Positions 14,045 to 21,769 of a DNA stretch of 21,769 bases are shown piece by piece. The notes under the pieces are model-generated. The model was given only the letters and a program-made list of their open reading frames with translations. It was not told where the DNA came from and did no database searches. Each line of letters starts with the position of its first letter. Position 1 is the stretch's first letter. This stretch comes from Streptosporangiaceae bacterium (GTDB lineage: Bacteria; Actinomycetota; Actinomycetes; Streptosporangiales; Streptosporangiaceae). Where the stretch lies: the NCBI GenBank assembly GCA_025934635.1, contig JAICWX010000138.1, positions 1 through 21,769 of the forward strand. Direction: 5' to 3'. Position numbers and translations under genes: made by a program.

Positions 14045-14079
14045 CCAGCCAGGCACGCGGTGATCGCACGCCAGATTCC

Positions 14080-14100
14080 GCGGGCAGGGCACTTGCCCGC
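14080..14100. terminator. Hairpin after the PRC-barrel gene
   Basis: GCGGGCA-GGGCACT-TGCCCGC, a perfect 7-bp stem with a 7-nt loop, begins 36 nt after the stop codon. The position fits a factor-independent terminator without a strong U-tract. A second possible stem (GCTGGC...GCCAGC) follows about 20 nt later. Confidence 0.5.
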
Positions 14101-14312
14101 TTGCGCGGCACTTCCAGCTGGCTGCCCGCCGGCGCCAGCGGGGCCGTTTATCACGGATGCCGGACTTCGGCGTGCTGGCCGGCGGTCTCCTCCGGCAGTG
14201 CACTCCGGCAAGCCGACAGTGAGCGATGTCATGGCCGGCAGCGCCGCGGCGCTCCGCGCCCGCCAGGCGGGACCTGCCGCTGGCGGCCGCCCTCCTCCCG
14301 GGAGGATCCGCC

Positions 14313-16136
14313 GTGATCGCCCAGCTCTGGCGTGACCTGGCCGGGAAGCCACTGCGCTCGGCCGACGCCTCCGCGGAGGAGATCGGAAGCGTCGAGGGCC
14401 TTCCCGCGCTCTCCCTCGACGCGCTTACCTCGGTGGCATACGGGCCCGAGGCCATCTTGCTGGTCCTGGGCACGGCAGGCCTGGCTGCCCTGCACCTGGT
14501 GCTTGCGGTGACCGCGGCCATCGTGGTCTTGCTGGTGCTGCTGGTCACCTCCTACCGGCAGGTGATCGACGGGTATCCCGGCGGCGGCGGGGCCTACGCC
14601 GTGTCCCGGGCCAACCTGGGAAGCGGGCCGGCCCGGCTGGCGGCCGCATCACTGCTGTTTGACTACACCCTCACCGTCGCGGTGTCGGTCGCCGCCGGCG
14701 TCGCCGCCCTCACCTCCGCCTTCCCTTCGCTGGCCCCGCTCACCATCCCCCTGTGCCTGGTCATGCTCGGTGTCCTCGCAGTGCTCAACCTGCGGGGGCT
14801 CGGGGACGCGGCCCGCGCGTTCCTCGTCCCCACCGCCCTGTTCATCGCCGGGCTGCTGATCGTCATCACCATCGGGCTCATCCACCCGCTTCATCCCCGC
14901 CTGGCCCAGCAAGGACATTTGATCGTCGCCAGCGGGACGCCGGCCGCCGTGGGCGTGCTGCTGGTCCTGAAGGCCTTTGCCTCGGGCTGCAGCGCGCTTA
15001 CCGGCGTCGAGGCGATCGCCAACGGGGTGCCGCTGTTCAGGAAGCCACGGGTCACCCGGGCCAAGCGCACCGAGGTGCTGCTCGGCGTGATCCTCGGCGC
15101 CATGCTGCTGGGCCTTGCCGTGCTCGCCAGCCGGTTCCAGATCGGCCCCCGGTCAGGCGACACGGTCCTGAGCCAGATCATCGCCGCGTCGGTCGGCAGG
15201 AACTGGGCCTACTACATCGTGTCGCTGTCGGTCACCGCCGCGCTGGCCCTGGCGGCCAACACCTCGTTCGGGGGCCTGCCCGTGCTGGCCAGCCTGCTGG
15301 CCGCCGACAACTACCTGCCGCACGCCTTCGGCCAGCGCAGCGAGCGCCTGGTGTACTCCCGCGGCGTGATCGTGCTGACCGTGCTGGCCGGGGCGCTGCT
15401 GGTAGCCGTGAAGGGCAGCACCAGCACCCTCATCCCGATGTTCGCCATCGGGGTCTTCACCGGCTTCACGCTGGCCCAGGCGGGCATGGTCGTGCACTGG
15501 CGCCGGGCCCGCAGCGCGGGCTGGCGCCGGCGGGCAGTCGTCAACGCCACGGGAGCAGCCGTCACCGCGGTCGCCACCGTGGTCTTCCTGCTGACCAAGT
15601 TCGCCGCGGGCGGATGGGTGGTCGTGGTAACTGTGCCGCTGCTGATGACCGGGTTCTGGCGGGTCCGCACCTACTATCAGCGGGCCGGCGCGCTGCTCGG
15701 GCTTGGCCAGCGGCCGCCCGACCCCACGGTCCGCCAGACCCTGGTGGTGGTGCCGGTCACCAGCTTGTCGCGGCTGGCCGCCATGGCGATCTCCGACGCA
15801 CGCTCGTTCGGGCACGAGGTCGTGGCGGTCCGCGTCGTCTTCGCCGACCAGGAGGAACAGGCCTGCCAGATGCAGGCCGAGTGGAAGGCGTGGGACCCCG
15901 GCGCGCGCCTGGTCCTGCTGCACACCGACTACCACTCCGTCGTCCAGCCCATCCTTCAGTTCATCCGGCGGGCGGCCTCGGGCGACCGGCGGGTGATGGT
16001 GCTCATCCCGATGATCGTCCCCAGGCACTGGCGGCACCGGCTGCTCCACAACCAGATCGACCTGGCGCTGAGTTCCGCGCTGGCCCGCGAGCCCGGCGTG
16101 GTGGTGGCGCGCAGCCGGTTCCGGATCGAGGAGTAG
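14313..16136 (+). CDS. APC-superfamily permease, KimA-like (possible potassium importer)
   Basis: A 607-residue membrane protein. Its start, IGSVEGLPALSLDALTSVAY then GPEAILLVLG, is like KimA/YdaO-type transporters (LSSVAYATEEILLVL), which in Bacillus are high-affinity potassium importers. SYRQVIDGYPGGGGAYAVSR, FDYTLTVAVSVAAGVAAL and the later GCSALTGVEAIANGVPLFR are also typical, and about twelve hydrophobic segments follow. The last 150 residues (VRQTLVVVPVTSLSRLAAMA, EVVAVRVVF, HSVVQPILQFI) form a cytoplasmic domain resembling universal stress proteins, as in KimA. GTG 14313 has GGGAGGA 6 nt upstream; the frame stays open to 14226 but without support. Length matches KimA. Amino-acid transport cannot be excluded. 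The gene converges on tal-pgi. Confidence 0.85.
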   Translation: MIAQLWRDLAGKPLRSADASAEEIGSVEGLPALSLDALTSVAYGPEAILLVLGTAGLAALHLVLAVTAAIVVLLVLLVTSYRQVIDGYPGGGGAYAVSRANLGSGPARLAAASLLFDYTLTVAVSVAAGVAALTSAFPSLAPLTIPLCLVMLGVLAVLNLRGLGDAARAFLVPTALFIAGLLIVITIGLIHPLHPRLAQQGHLIVASGTPAAVGVLLVLKAFASGCSALTGVEAIANGVPLFRKPRVTRAKRTEVLLGVILGAMLLGLAVLASRFQIGPRSGDTVLSQIIAASVGRNWAYYIVSLSVTAALALAANTSFGGLPVLASLLAADNYLPHAFGQRSERLVYSRGVIVLTVLAGALLVAVKGSTSTLIPMFAIGVFTGFTLAQAGMVVHWRRARSAGWRRRAVVNATGAAVTAVATVVFLLTKFAAGGWVVVVTVPLLMTGFWRVRTYYQRAGALLGLGQRPPDPTVRQTLVVVPVTSLSRLAAMAISDARSFGHEVVAVRVVFADQEEQACQMQAEWKAWDPGARLVLLHTDYHSVVQPILQFIRRAASGDRRVMVLIPMIVPRHWRHRLLHNQIDLALSSALAREPGVVVARSRFRIEE

Positions 16137-16241
16137 CGGCAGGCCTCCGCCTGGCGCCGGGGCCGCTCCGAATGGCGGGTCAGGCGACGGTGGCCGCCGG
16201 CCCGCCGGAGCCTGCGCCGGCGATGACGACCCCGGGGATGC

Positions 16242-19076
16242 TCATCGCGGCGGGCCGGCTTCCCGGAGACCGGCGGTCAGCGCGGCGCGGACCTGCTCCA
16301 GCCCGGCCGTGACGTCGGAGCCGAGGTGAACCCGCAGGACCCGCCGCCCGCGCTTGGCCAGGACCTCCAGGTCGCTTCTGGCCTCGGCTTCCTTGACTAC
16401 CCCGAAGCTGTAACGGTGCCCGGGCACGGCCAGCTCGACGCTGTCGTCGCAGGTGATCTGGAGGAACACCCCGGTGTTGGGGCCGCCCTTGTAGACCTGG
16501 CCGGTCGAGTGCTGGAAGCGGGGCCCGAACCCGACGCAGGTGGCCACCTTGCAGGCGTCCCGGATGATGGTCCTGATCACGGTCAGGGCAGCCTCGTGCA
16601 AGGCGGTCATCTGCACGTAGGCAAGCAGGGCCACGTAGTCGCCGGCCCCGGCCCGGCCCAGGTGGGCGGCCAGGTAGGCCGGCAGGCAGGCGCCTTCGCC
16701 GGCTACCCTGACCAGCTCGGCCTGGTTGACGGCGTCGGCGTAGAGCGCCACGCCCTCGCCGGCGAAGAAGGGCTCCGGTCCGGCCAGGGCACCTGTCTTG
16801 TCGTAGCGGCCGGTGAGCTCGCGGGCCAGCACTTTCGCCTCTTCCACGTCCGGTTGGTCGAACGGGTCGATCCCGATGATCGAGCCGGCCACCGCGGCGG
16901 CGAACTCCCAGCGGAAGAACTCCCCCCCAAGGTCGTAGCGGCCGGGCAGCTCGATGCGCAGCACCGGCTGCCCGGCCCTTTCCAGGATCGCAACCCTGGC
17001 CTCTTGCTCCGCGTCGTCGTCGGAGGTGAGCCGGATGTAGGCGAAGAGCCGGTCGGTTCCGTAGGCGCCCGGCGGTCCCAGCGGCTCGCCGTCGACAGGG
17101 ATCACGCCCCGGCCCTGCTTGCCGGTCGACTCGGCCAGCAGCTGCTCCAGCCAGGCGCCCAGCCGGGCCACCCCGGGGGAGGTGATGAGCGTCAGCTTGT
17201 CCCGGCCGGAGCGGGCACAGGTGCCGATCACCGCGCCGAGGACCAGCCCGGGGTTGTCCGCGGCGGGCACCGAGGGGGCGCAGGCGTGCGCCATCGTCTC
17301 GGCCGAGGCGAACAGGGCCATGACGTCGATGCCGCAGGCCGCGGCGGGCACCATCCCGAAGTTGGACAGCGCCGAGTAGCGGCCGCCGATCGAGGGCACC
17401 CCAGCGTAGACGGCCCGGTACCCCTGGTGCCGCGCCCGGTCTCCCAGCGGGGAGCCGACATCGGTGATGGCCACGAAGTGCGAGCCCGCCTCATCCTTGC
17501 CCGCCACGGCCTCCAGGCGCGCGCGGAAGTAGGCGGCGAGGATGTCCGGCTCCAGGGTGGTGCCGGACTTGGAGGAGACGAAGAACAGCGTCCGGGTCAG
17601 GTCCACCCGGTCCTCCATGGCCTTGACCTGCTGCGGGTCGGTGGAGTCGAGCACGTGCAGCCGGGGCAGCCCCCGGACCGGGGGGAAGGTGGCCGCCAGC
17701 ACGCCGGGGCACAGGCTGGAGCCGCCCATGCCGAGCACCACCGCGTCAGTGAAGCCGGCGTCGCGCACCTGCCGGGCCAGGGACTCGAAGCGGTGCGCGT
17801 GAGTGGCCTGGTCGAGGGCGACCCCCAGCCAGCCCAGCCAGGCGCCCTCGTCCTTGCCGGTCCACACCGAGGCGTCACGGGCCCAGACCCGGGCCACCTT
17901 CGCGGCGGCCCGCCACTCATCGACGGCCGCGTCCGCCTGGCCGGCCAGGCCATCCGGCAGGGACCGGTGCAGCCGCCAGGGCTCTGCCTTCTCCTGCGGT
18001 CCGGCCAGGGCCTGTTCGATCGAGGACAGGAGCTGCCGGAATGCGCCGGTGAACTTGTCCACCCCGTCGGCCAGCAGCTGGCCGGTCACCGCGGCCAGGT
18101 CGATCCCGTGGCCGGGGAGGCTGTCCAGGATGGCGTGAGCCTCCTCCATATCCTCCTCGATCGCGGGGCGCACCGTGCCGTGGGCACGGAACGCCTCATA
18201 GGTGGCGGGCGGGACCGTGTCGACGGTGCCGGCGCCCATGAGCGACTCCACGTAGAGCAGCTCCGGCAGGGCCGGGAGCTTGGTGCTGGTCGAGGCCCAC
18301 AGCAGCCGCTGGGCCCGGGCCCCGGCGCCGGCCAGGGCATCCCAGCGCGGCCCGGCGAACAGCTGCCGGGAGCGGGCGTAGATGACCTTGGCGTTGGCGA
18401 TCGCCACCTTGCCCTGCAGGGAGCGCTCCAGCACGGGTTCCAGCGCCGAGTCCAGGCGGCTGACGAAGACGCTGGCGACCGAGGCGATGCCCGCTAGCCC
18501 GCCGCCCGCGGCGAGGCGGTCCTCCAGCCCGGCCAGGTAGGCCTGCACCACCTGCTCGTAGGCCTCCAGGCCGAACAGCAACGTGATGTTCACGTTGATG
18601 CCGGCGCCGGTCAGCTCCCGGATGACGGGCATCCCTTCCGGGGTGGCCGGCACCTTCACCATCAGGTTGGGCCGGTCGACCGCCGACCACAGCCGCCTGG
18701 CCTCCGCGGCGGTCGCAGCCGTGTCGTGGGCCAGTTCCGGGGAGACCTCCATGCTCACGTAGCCGTCGGCGCCCCCGCTGCCGTCGTAGACGGGGCGGAA
18801 GACATCAGCCGCGGCGCGGATATCGGCGATGGCCAGGGACTCATAGGCAGACTTGGCGTCCAGCGGCCCGGAGCGGCGCAGCCCGGCGATGGCCCCGGCG
18901 TAGTCGGTGGACCCTTCGATGGCCTTGCCGAAGATCGACGGGTTGGAGGTCATGCCCCGCAGCCCCTCCTTGCCGACCATGCGCTCCAGGTCCCCGGAGG
19001 TGATCAGCGAGCGGCGGATGCCGTCGTACCAGATGCTCTGACCGAGGGCGAGGGCCTGGCGGATCGGATCGGTCAT
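16242..19076 (-). CDS. tal-pgi: Bifunctional transaldolase / glucose-6-phosphate isomerase
   Basis: A 944-residue fusion linking the non-oxidative pentose phosphate pathway to glycolysis. Residues 1 to about 360 are transaldolase: LRGMTSNPSIFGKAIEGS, the Schiff-base lysine K141 in NLMVKVPATPEGMPVIRE, INVNITLLFGLEAYEQV and KLPALPELLYVESLMGAGTV. From about 380 to the end is phosphoglucose isomerase: VLGMGGSSLCPGV (about 447-459), VLDSTDP, the sugar-phosphate motif SSKSGTT (501-507), SIGGRYSALSNFG, and the C-terminal QHSTGQVYKGGPNTGVF. Such Tal-Pgi fusions are known in bacteria. The start ATG 19076 has AAGGAGAAA about 4 nt upstream. It is the last gene of the zwf-gnd-HAD-tal-pgi series, 72 nt after the HAD gene, and converges on the KimA-like permease gene 105 nt away. 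Confidence 0.95.
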   Translation of the reverse strand: MTDPIRQALALGQSIWYDGIRRSLITSGDLERMVGKEGLRGMTSNPSIFGKAIEGSTDYAGAIAGLRRSGPLDAKSAYESLAIADIRAAADVFRPVYDGSGGADGYVSMEVSPELAHDTAATAAEARRLWSAVDRPNLMVKVPATPEGMPVIRELTGAGINVNITLLFGLEAYEQVVQAYLAGLEDRLAAGGGLAGIASVASVFVSRLDSALEPVLERSLQGKVAIANAKVIYARSRQLFAGPRWDALAGAGARAQRLLWASTSTKLPALPELLYVESLMGAGTVDTVPPATYEAFRAHGTVRPAIEEDMEEAHAILDSLPGHGIDLAAVTGQLLADGVDKFTGAFRQLLSSIEQALAGPQEKAEPWRLHRSLPDGLAGQADAAVDEWRAAAKVARVWARDASVWTGKDEGAWLGWLGVALDQATHAHRFESLARQVRDAGFTDAVVLGMGGSSLCPGVLAATFPPVRGLPRLHVLDSTDPQQVKAMEDRVDLTRTLFFVSSKSGTTLEPDILAAYFRARLEAVAGKDEAGSHFVAITDVGSPLGDRARHQGYRAVYAGVPSIGGRYSALSNFGMVPAAACGIDVMALFASAETMAHACAPSVPAADNPGLVLGAVIGTCARSGRDKLTLITSPGVARLGAWLEQLLAESTGKQGRGVIPVDGEPLGPPGAYGTDRLFAYIRLTSDDDAEQEARVAILERAGQPVLRIELPGRYDLGGEFFRWEFAAAVAGSIIGIDPFDQPDVEEAKVLARELTGRYDKTGALAGPEPFFAGEGVALYADAVNQAELVRVAGEGACLPAYLAAHLGRAGAGDYVALLAYVQMTALHEAALTVIRTIIRDACKVATCVGFGPRFQHSTGQVYKGGPNTGVFLQITCDDSVELAVPGHRYSFGVVKEAEARSDLEVLAKRGRRVLRVHLGSDVTAGLEQVRAALTAGLREAGPPR

Positions 19077-19148
19077 CGGTTTCTCCTTCGTTGTTCGGGC
19101 CGGTCAGCGGCGGCTCCGGGGACCGTTGCCGGGTGCGCGCCGGCCCGG

Positions 19149-19832
19149 CTAGGACAGGCCCGGGAACGGTTCCTCGAGGGACCCGAGCACGTGGGCGCCG
19201 CCGGCTGCTTTCAGCTCGCCGGCCGAGTAGTGGCCGCTGGCCACCCCGACCGGCACGGCGCCGGCCGCGGTGGTGGCCTCCATGTCGTGCGGGGTGTCGC
19301 CCGCGACGTAGACCTGCGCCGGGGTGAGCTGGCCGTGCAGGCGGGCGGCCTTGCCGATGGCCAGGGTTGTCAGCTCGGCGCGGTCGGGGGAGTCCGAGCC
19401 GTAGGCGCCGAAGACGAAGAACCGGTTGAGGTTGGCCGGGATCAGCTTGGTCCGCGCCGCGCCTTCCATGGCGCCGGAGACCAGGCCGAGCATCACCCCG
19501 GCCTCTCCCAGGCGCAGCAGGGTCTGCTCCGCCCCGGGGAGCACCCGGTAGCCCTCGGAAACGAAGATGTCCTCGGCCAGGTGCAGCAGGTACTGGGCAT
19601 ACAGGCGGCCGAGCTCGTCCCGGGACGGGTCCCGTCCCAGGACGCCGCGGAATGTTGCCCGGGCCACCTGCGGGTCGGTCTCGCCCGCCGAGCTGTGCTC
19701 GCCGATGTCGGCGGGAATGCCGTGCAGCTTTCCGAAGGCCGCCTTCCAGCTCCTGGCCCCGGACCCGCCGGTGTGCACCAGGGTCTCGTCCACGTCGAAC
19801 AGCACCACCGCCGGCCTGGCCGCGGCGGCCAC
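19149..19832 (-). CDS. HAD-superfamily phosphatase
   Basis: A 227-residue soluble hydrolase of the phosphoglycolate-phosphatase-like HAD group. Motif I is VLFDVDETLVHTG (nucleophile D13 and acid D15), motif II is around GLVSGAM, and motif IV is VYVAGDTPHDMEA, followed by GVASGHYSAGELKAAG as in sugar-phosphate phosphatases. A helical cap lies between motifs I and II. The GTG start is one base after the gnd stop (TGA-C-GTG), so the two are almost certainly cotranslated. Position inside a pentose-phosphate operon suggests it removes a phosphate from a sugar phosphate or a damaged side product, but the substrate is unknown. Confidence 0.88.
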   Translation of the reverse strand: MAAAARPAVVLFDVDETLVHTGGSGARSWKAAFGKLHGIPADIGEHSSAGETDPQVARATFRGVLGRDPSRDELGRLYAQYLLHLAEDIFVSEGYRVLPGAEQTLLRLGEAGVMLGLVSGAMEGAARTKLIPANLNRFFVFGAYGSDSPDRAELTTLAIGKAARLHGQLTPAQVYVAGDTPHDMEATTAAGAVPVGVASGHYSAGELKAAGGAHVLGSLEEPFPGLS

Positions 19833-19833
19833 G

Positions 19834-20868
<1,035 letters not shown>

Positions 20869-20911
20869 CACTGTCTCCCTTGCTGTCGGATTGTTCCTGT
20901 GGTCGGTGCTG

Positions 20912-21769
20912 TCAGCTGCCGTCTTTCTCCTGGGCCGGAAGCCACGGCGGCTGCCAGGGCGGATGACCCCGGACGAGGTCGTCTGCCTGCGGCGGGCCCC
21001 ACGACCCCTTCGGGTACGGGACCGGTGCCGGCGGGTGGTCCGCCAGCGGCTGCAGGACCCGCCACGTCTCCTCCACCGCGTCTTCCCGGGTGAACAGCGA
21101 ACGGTCGCCGGCCAGCGCGTCGTGCAGGAGGCGCTCGTAGGGCCCGGGGGGCTTGCCGAGCTCGGCGGCGAACGGCAGGTCCATGTGCACGTCCCTGGAC
21201 GCCCTGCCATCTGGGCCCTTGGACAGCAAGGCGAGCCGGACGCCCGGGTCCGGGTCGATCCGCAGCACCAGCTGGTTGGGACCGGGGTGGTGCGGCTCGT
21301 CCAGGAACGCCAGGCGGGGCGGGCGCCTGAAGATCACCCGGACCTCGGTGGCCCGGGCGGCCAGCGCCTTGCCGGCCCGGATGAAGAACGGCACCCCGGC
21401 CCAGCGCCAGTTGTCGACCTCCAGGCGCAGCGCCACGTAGGTCTCGGTCACCGAGCCCGCCGTCACGCCGGGGACCTTGCCGTAGCCGTCGTACTGGCCC
21501 CGCACGCAGCGGCCCGGGTCGGCGGCGGGCATGGCCACGAAGACCTTGACCTTCTCATCCCACAGCGCGCGCGGCCCGGCAGTGGCCGGCGCCTCCATGG
21601 CGATCAGGGCGATGACCTGTAGGAGGTGGTTCTGCACCACGTCGCGCAGTGCCCCCACCGGGTCGTAGAAGGCGCCCCGGTCCTCCACCCCGAAGTCCTC
21701 GGCCATGGTGACCTGCACGGCGGCTATGTGATAGCGGTTCCACACCGGCTCGAGCAGCGCGTTGGCGAA
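20912..21769 (-). CDS. zwf: Glucose-6-phosphate dehydrogenase, 5' end outside the window
   Basis: First enzyme of the oxidative pentose phosphate pathway, making 6-phosphogluconolactone and NADPH. The window holds the C-terminal 285 residues; the reverse frame is open to the right edge (ANALLEPVWNRYHIAAVQVT). The matching regions are VTMAEDFGVEDRGAFYDPVG, LRDVVQNHLLQVIALIAME, VRGQYDGYGKVPGV, RWAGVPFFIRAGKALAARAT, EVRVIFRRPP, and PYERLLHDALAGDRSLFTRE, all as in the C-terminal domain of the family. The N-terminal NADP-binding domain and the catalytic RIDHYLGKE region lie beyond the edge. It heads the visible part of the operon with gnd, 43 nt downstream. The last 25 residues are Pro/Trp-rich. 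Confidence 0.95.
   Translation of the reverse strand, partial: FANALLEPVWNRYHIAAVQVTMAEDFGVEDRGAFYDPVGALRDVVQNHLLQVIALIAMEAPATAGPRALWDEKVKVFVAMPAADPGRCVRGQYDGYGKVPGVTAGSVTETYVALRLEVDNWRWAGVPFFIRAGKALAARATEVRVIFRRPPRLAFLDEPHHPGPNQLVLRIDPDPGVRLALLSKGPDGRASRDVHMDLPFAAELGKPPGPYERLLHDALAGDRSLFTREDAVEETWRVLQPLADHPPAPVPYPKGSWGPPQADDLVRGHPPWQPPWLPAQEKDGS

Noticed and set aside
14045..14312. A c-di-AMP riboswitch upstream of the KimA-like permease gene
   Set aside because: KimA-type genes are often preceded by one, but I could not find its conserved core in the 268-nt region, only simple hairpins.
10821..14548. Very long open frames on the minus strand opposite the sugar porter, DUF3040 and PRC-barrel genes
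   Set aside because: The translations are Arg/Pro/His/Asp-rich without any domain, and the frames are shadows of well-supported plus-strand genes in GC-rich DNA.
16139..16241. Terminator between the convergent permease and tal-pgi genes
   Set aside because: The best stem (CAGGC-CTCC-GCCTG, 16140-16153) is only 5 bp with no U-tract, too weak to call.
16326..18497. A 723-codon plus-strand frame opposite tal-pgi
   Set aside because: Same reason: antisense shadow of a clear enzyme with all motifs on the other strand.

Overview
The window is GC-rich with strong G/C third-position bias, Shine-Dalgarno leaders and GTG starts. Its protein families (a transaldolase/glucose-6-phosphate isomerase fusion, DUF3040, DUF2795, a KimA-like permease) point to a high-GC actinomycete. 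I cannot name the genus.

Layout. (1) 1-3621, minus strand: folE (GTP cyclohydrolase I), a ferredoxin-reductase-type FAD oxidoreductase and the first 542 codons of a transketolase, the last two joined by an ATGA overlap. (2) 3625-4500: intergenic DNA with copy A of a repeated promoter-leader element and a frameshifted nitrate reductase alpha (narG) remnant. (3) 4501-6741, minus: a small protein and a large membrane fusion of a cytochrome-b-like bundle with a sulfite-oxidase-type molybdopterin domain. (4) 6826-7180: a decayed IS3-type transposase. (5) 7287-7918: a divergent pair, a 66-aa protein and a cupin. (6) 8090-10940: mostly decayed DNA holding fragments of a succinate-dehydrogenase-associated membrane protein (two loci), triosephosphate isomerase and an amino-acid permease, copies B and C of the element, and one intact gene joining a zinc ribbon to a DUF2795 domain. 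(7) 10941-16136, plus: sugar porter, aldose-1-epimerase remnant, DUF3040 protein, PRC-barrel protein and KimA-like permease. (8) 16242-21769, minus: zwf (partial), gnd, a HAD phosphatase and tal-pgi, a compact pentose-phosphate operon.

The intact genes suggest carbon flux through the pentose phosphate pathway (zwf, gnd, tal-pgi at one end, tkt at the other), fed by a sugar porter, together with redox and stress accessory proteins. Between the two pentose-phosphate blocks the DNA holds many truncated central-metabolism and respiration genes, so it looks like a site of repeated rearrangement.

The most interesting signal is a three-copy element (A 3987-3879 minus, B 8602-8702 plus, C 10520-10618 plus). 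Each copy has a recognisable -35/-10 pair, exactly 9 nt, an invariant 14-nt box CTTCGACAGCGAGG, 7-8 nt, a hairpin whose stem sequence changes while pairing is kept, 2-3 nt, GACC(C)TGG, and then a start codon, with a purine-rich ribosome-binding-like stretch before it in A and B. It looks like a portable promoter plus structured 5' leader. I do not recognise it as a described family.
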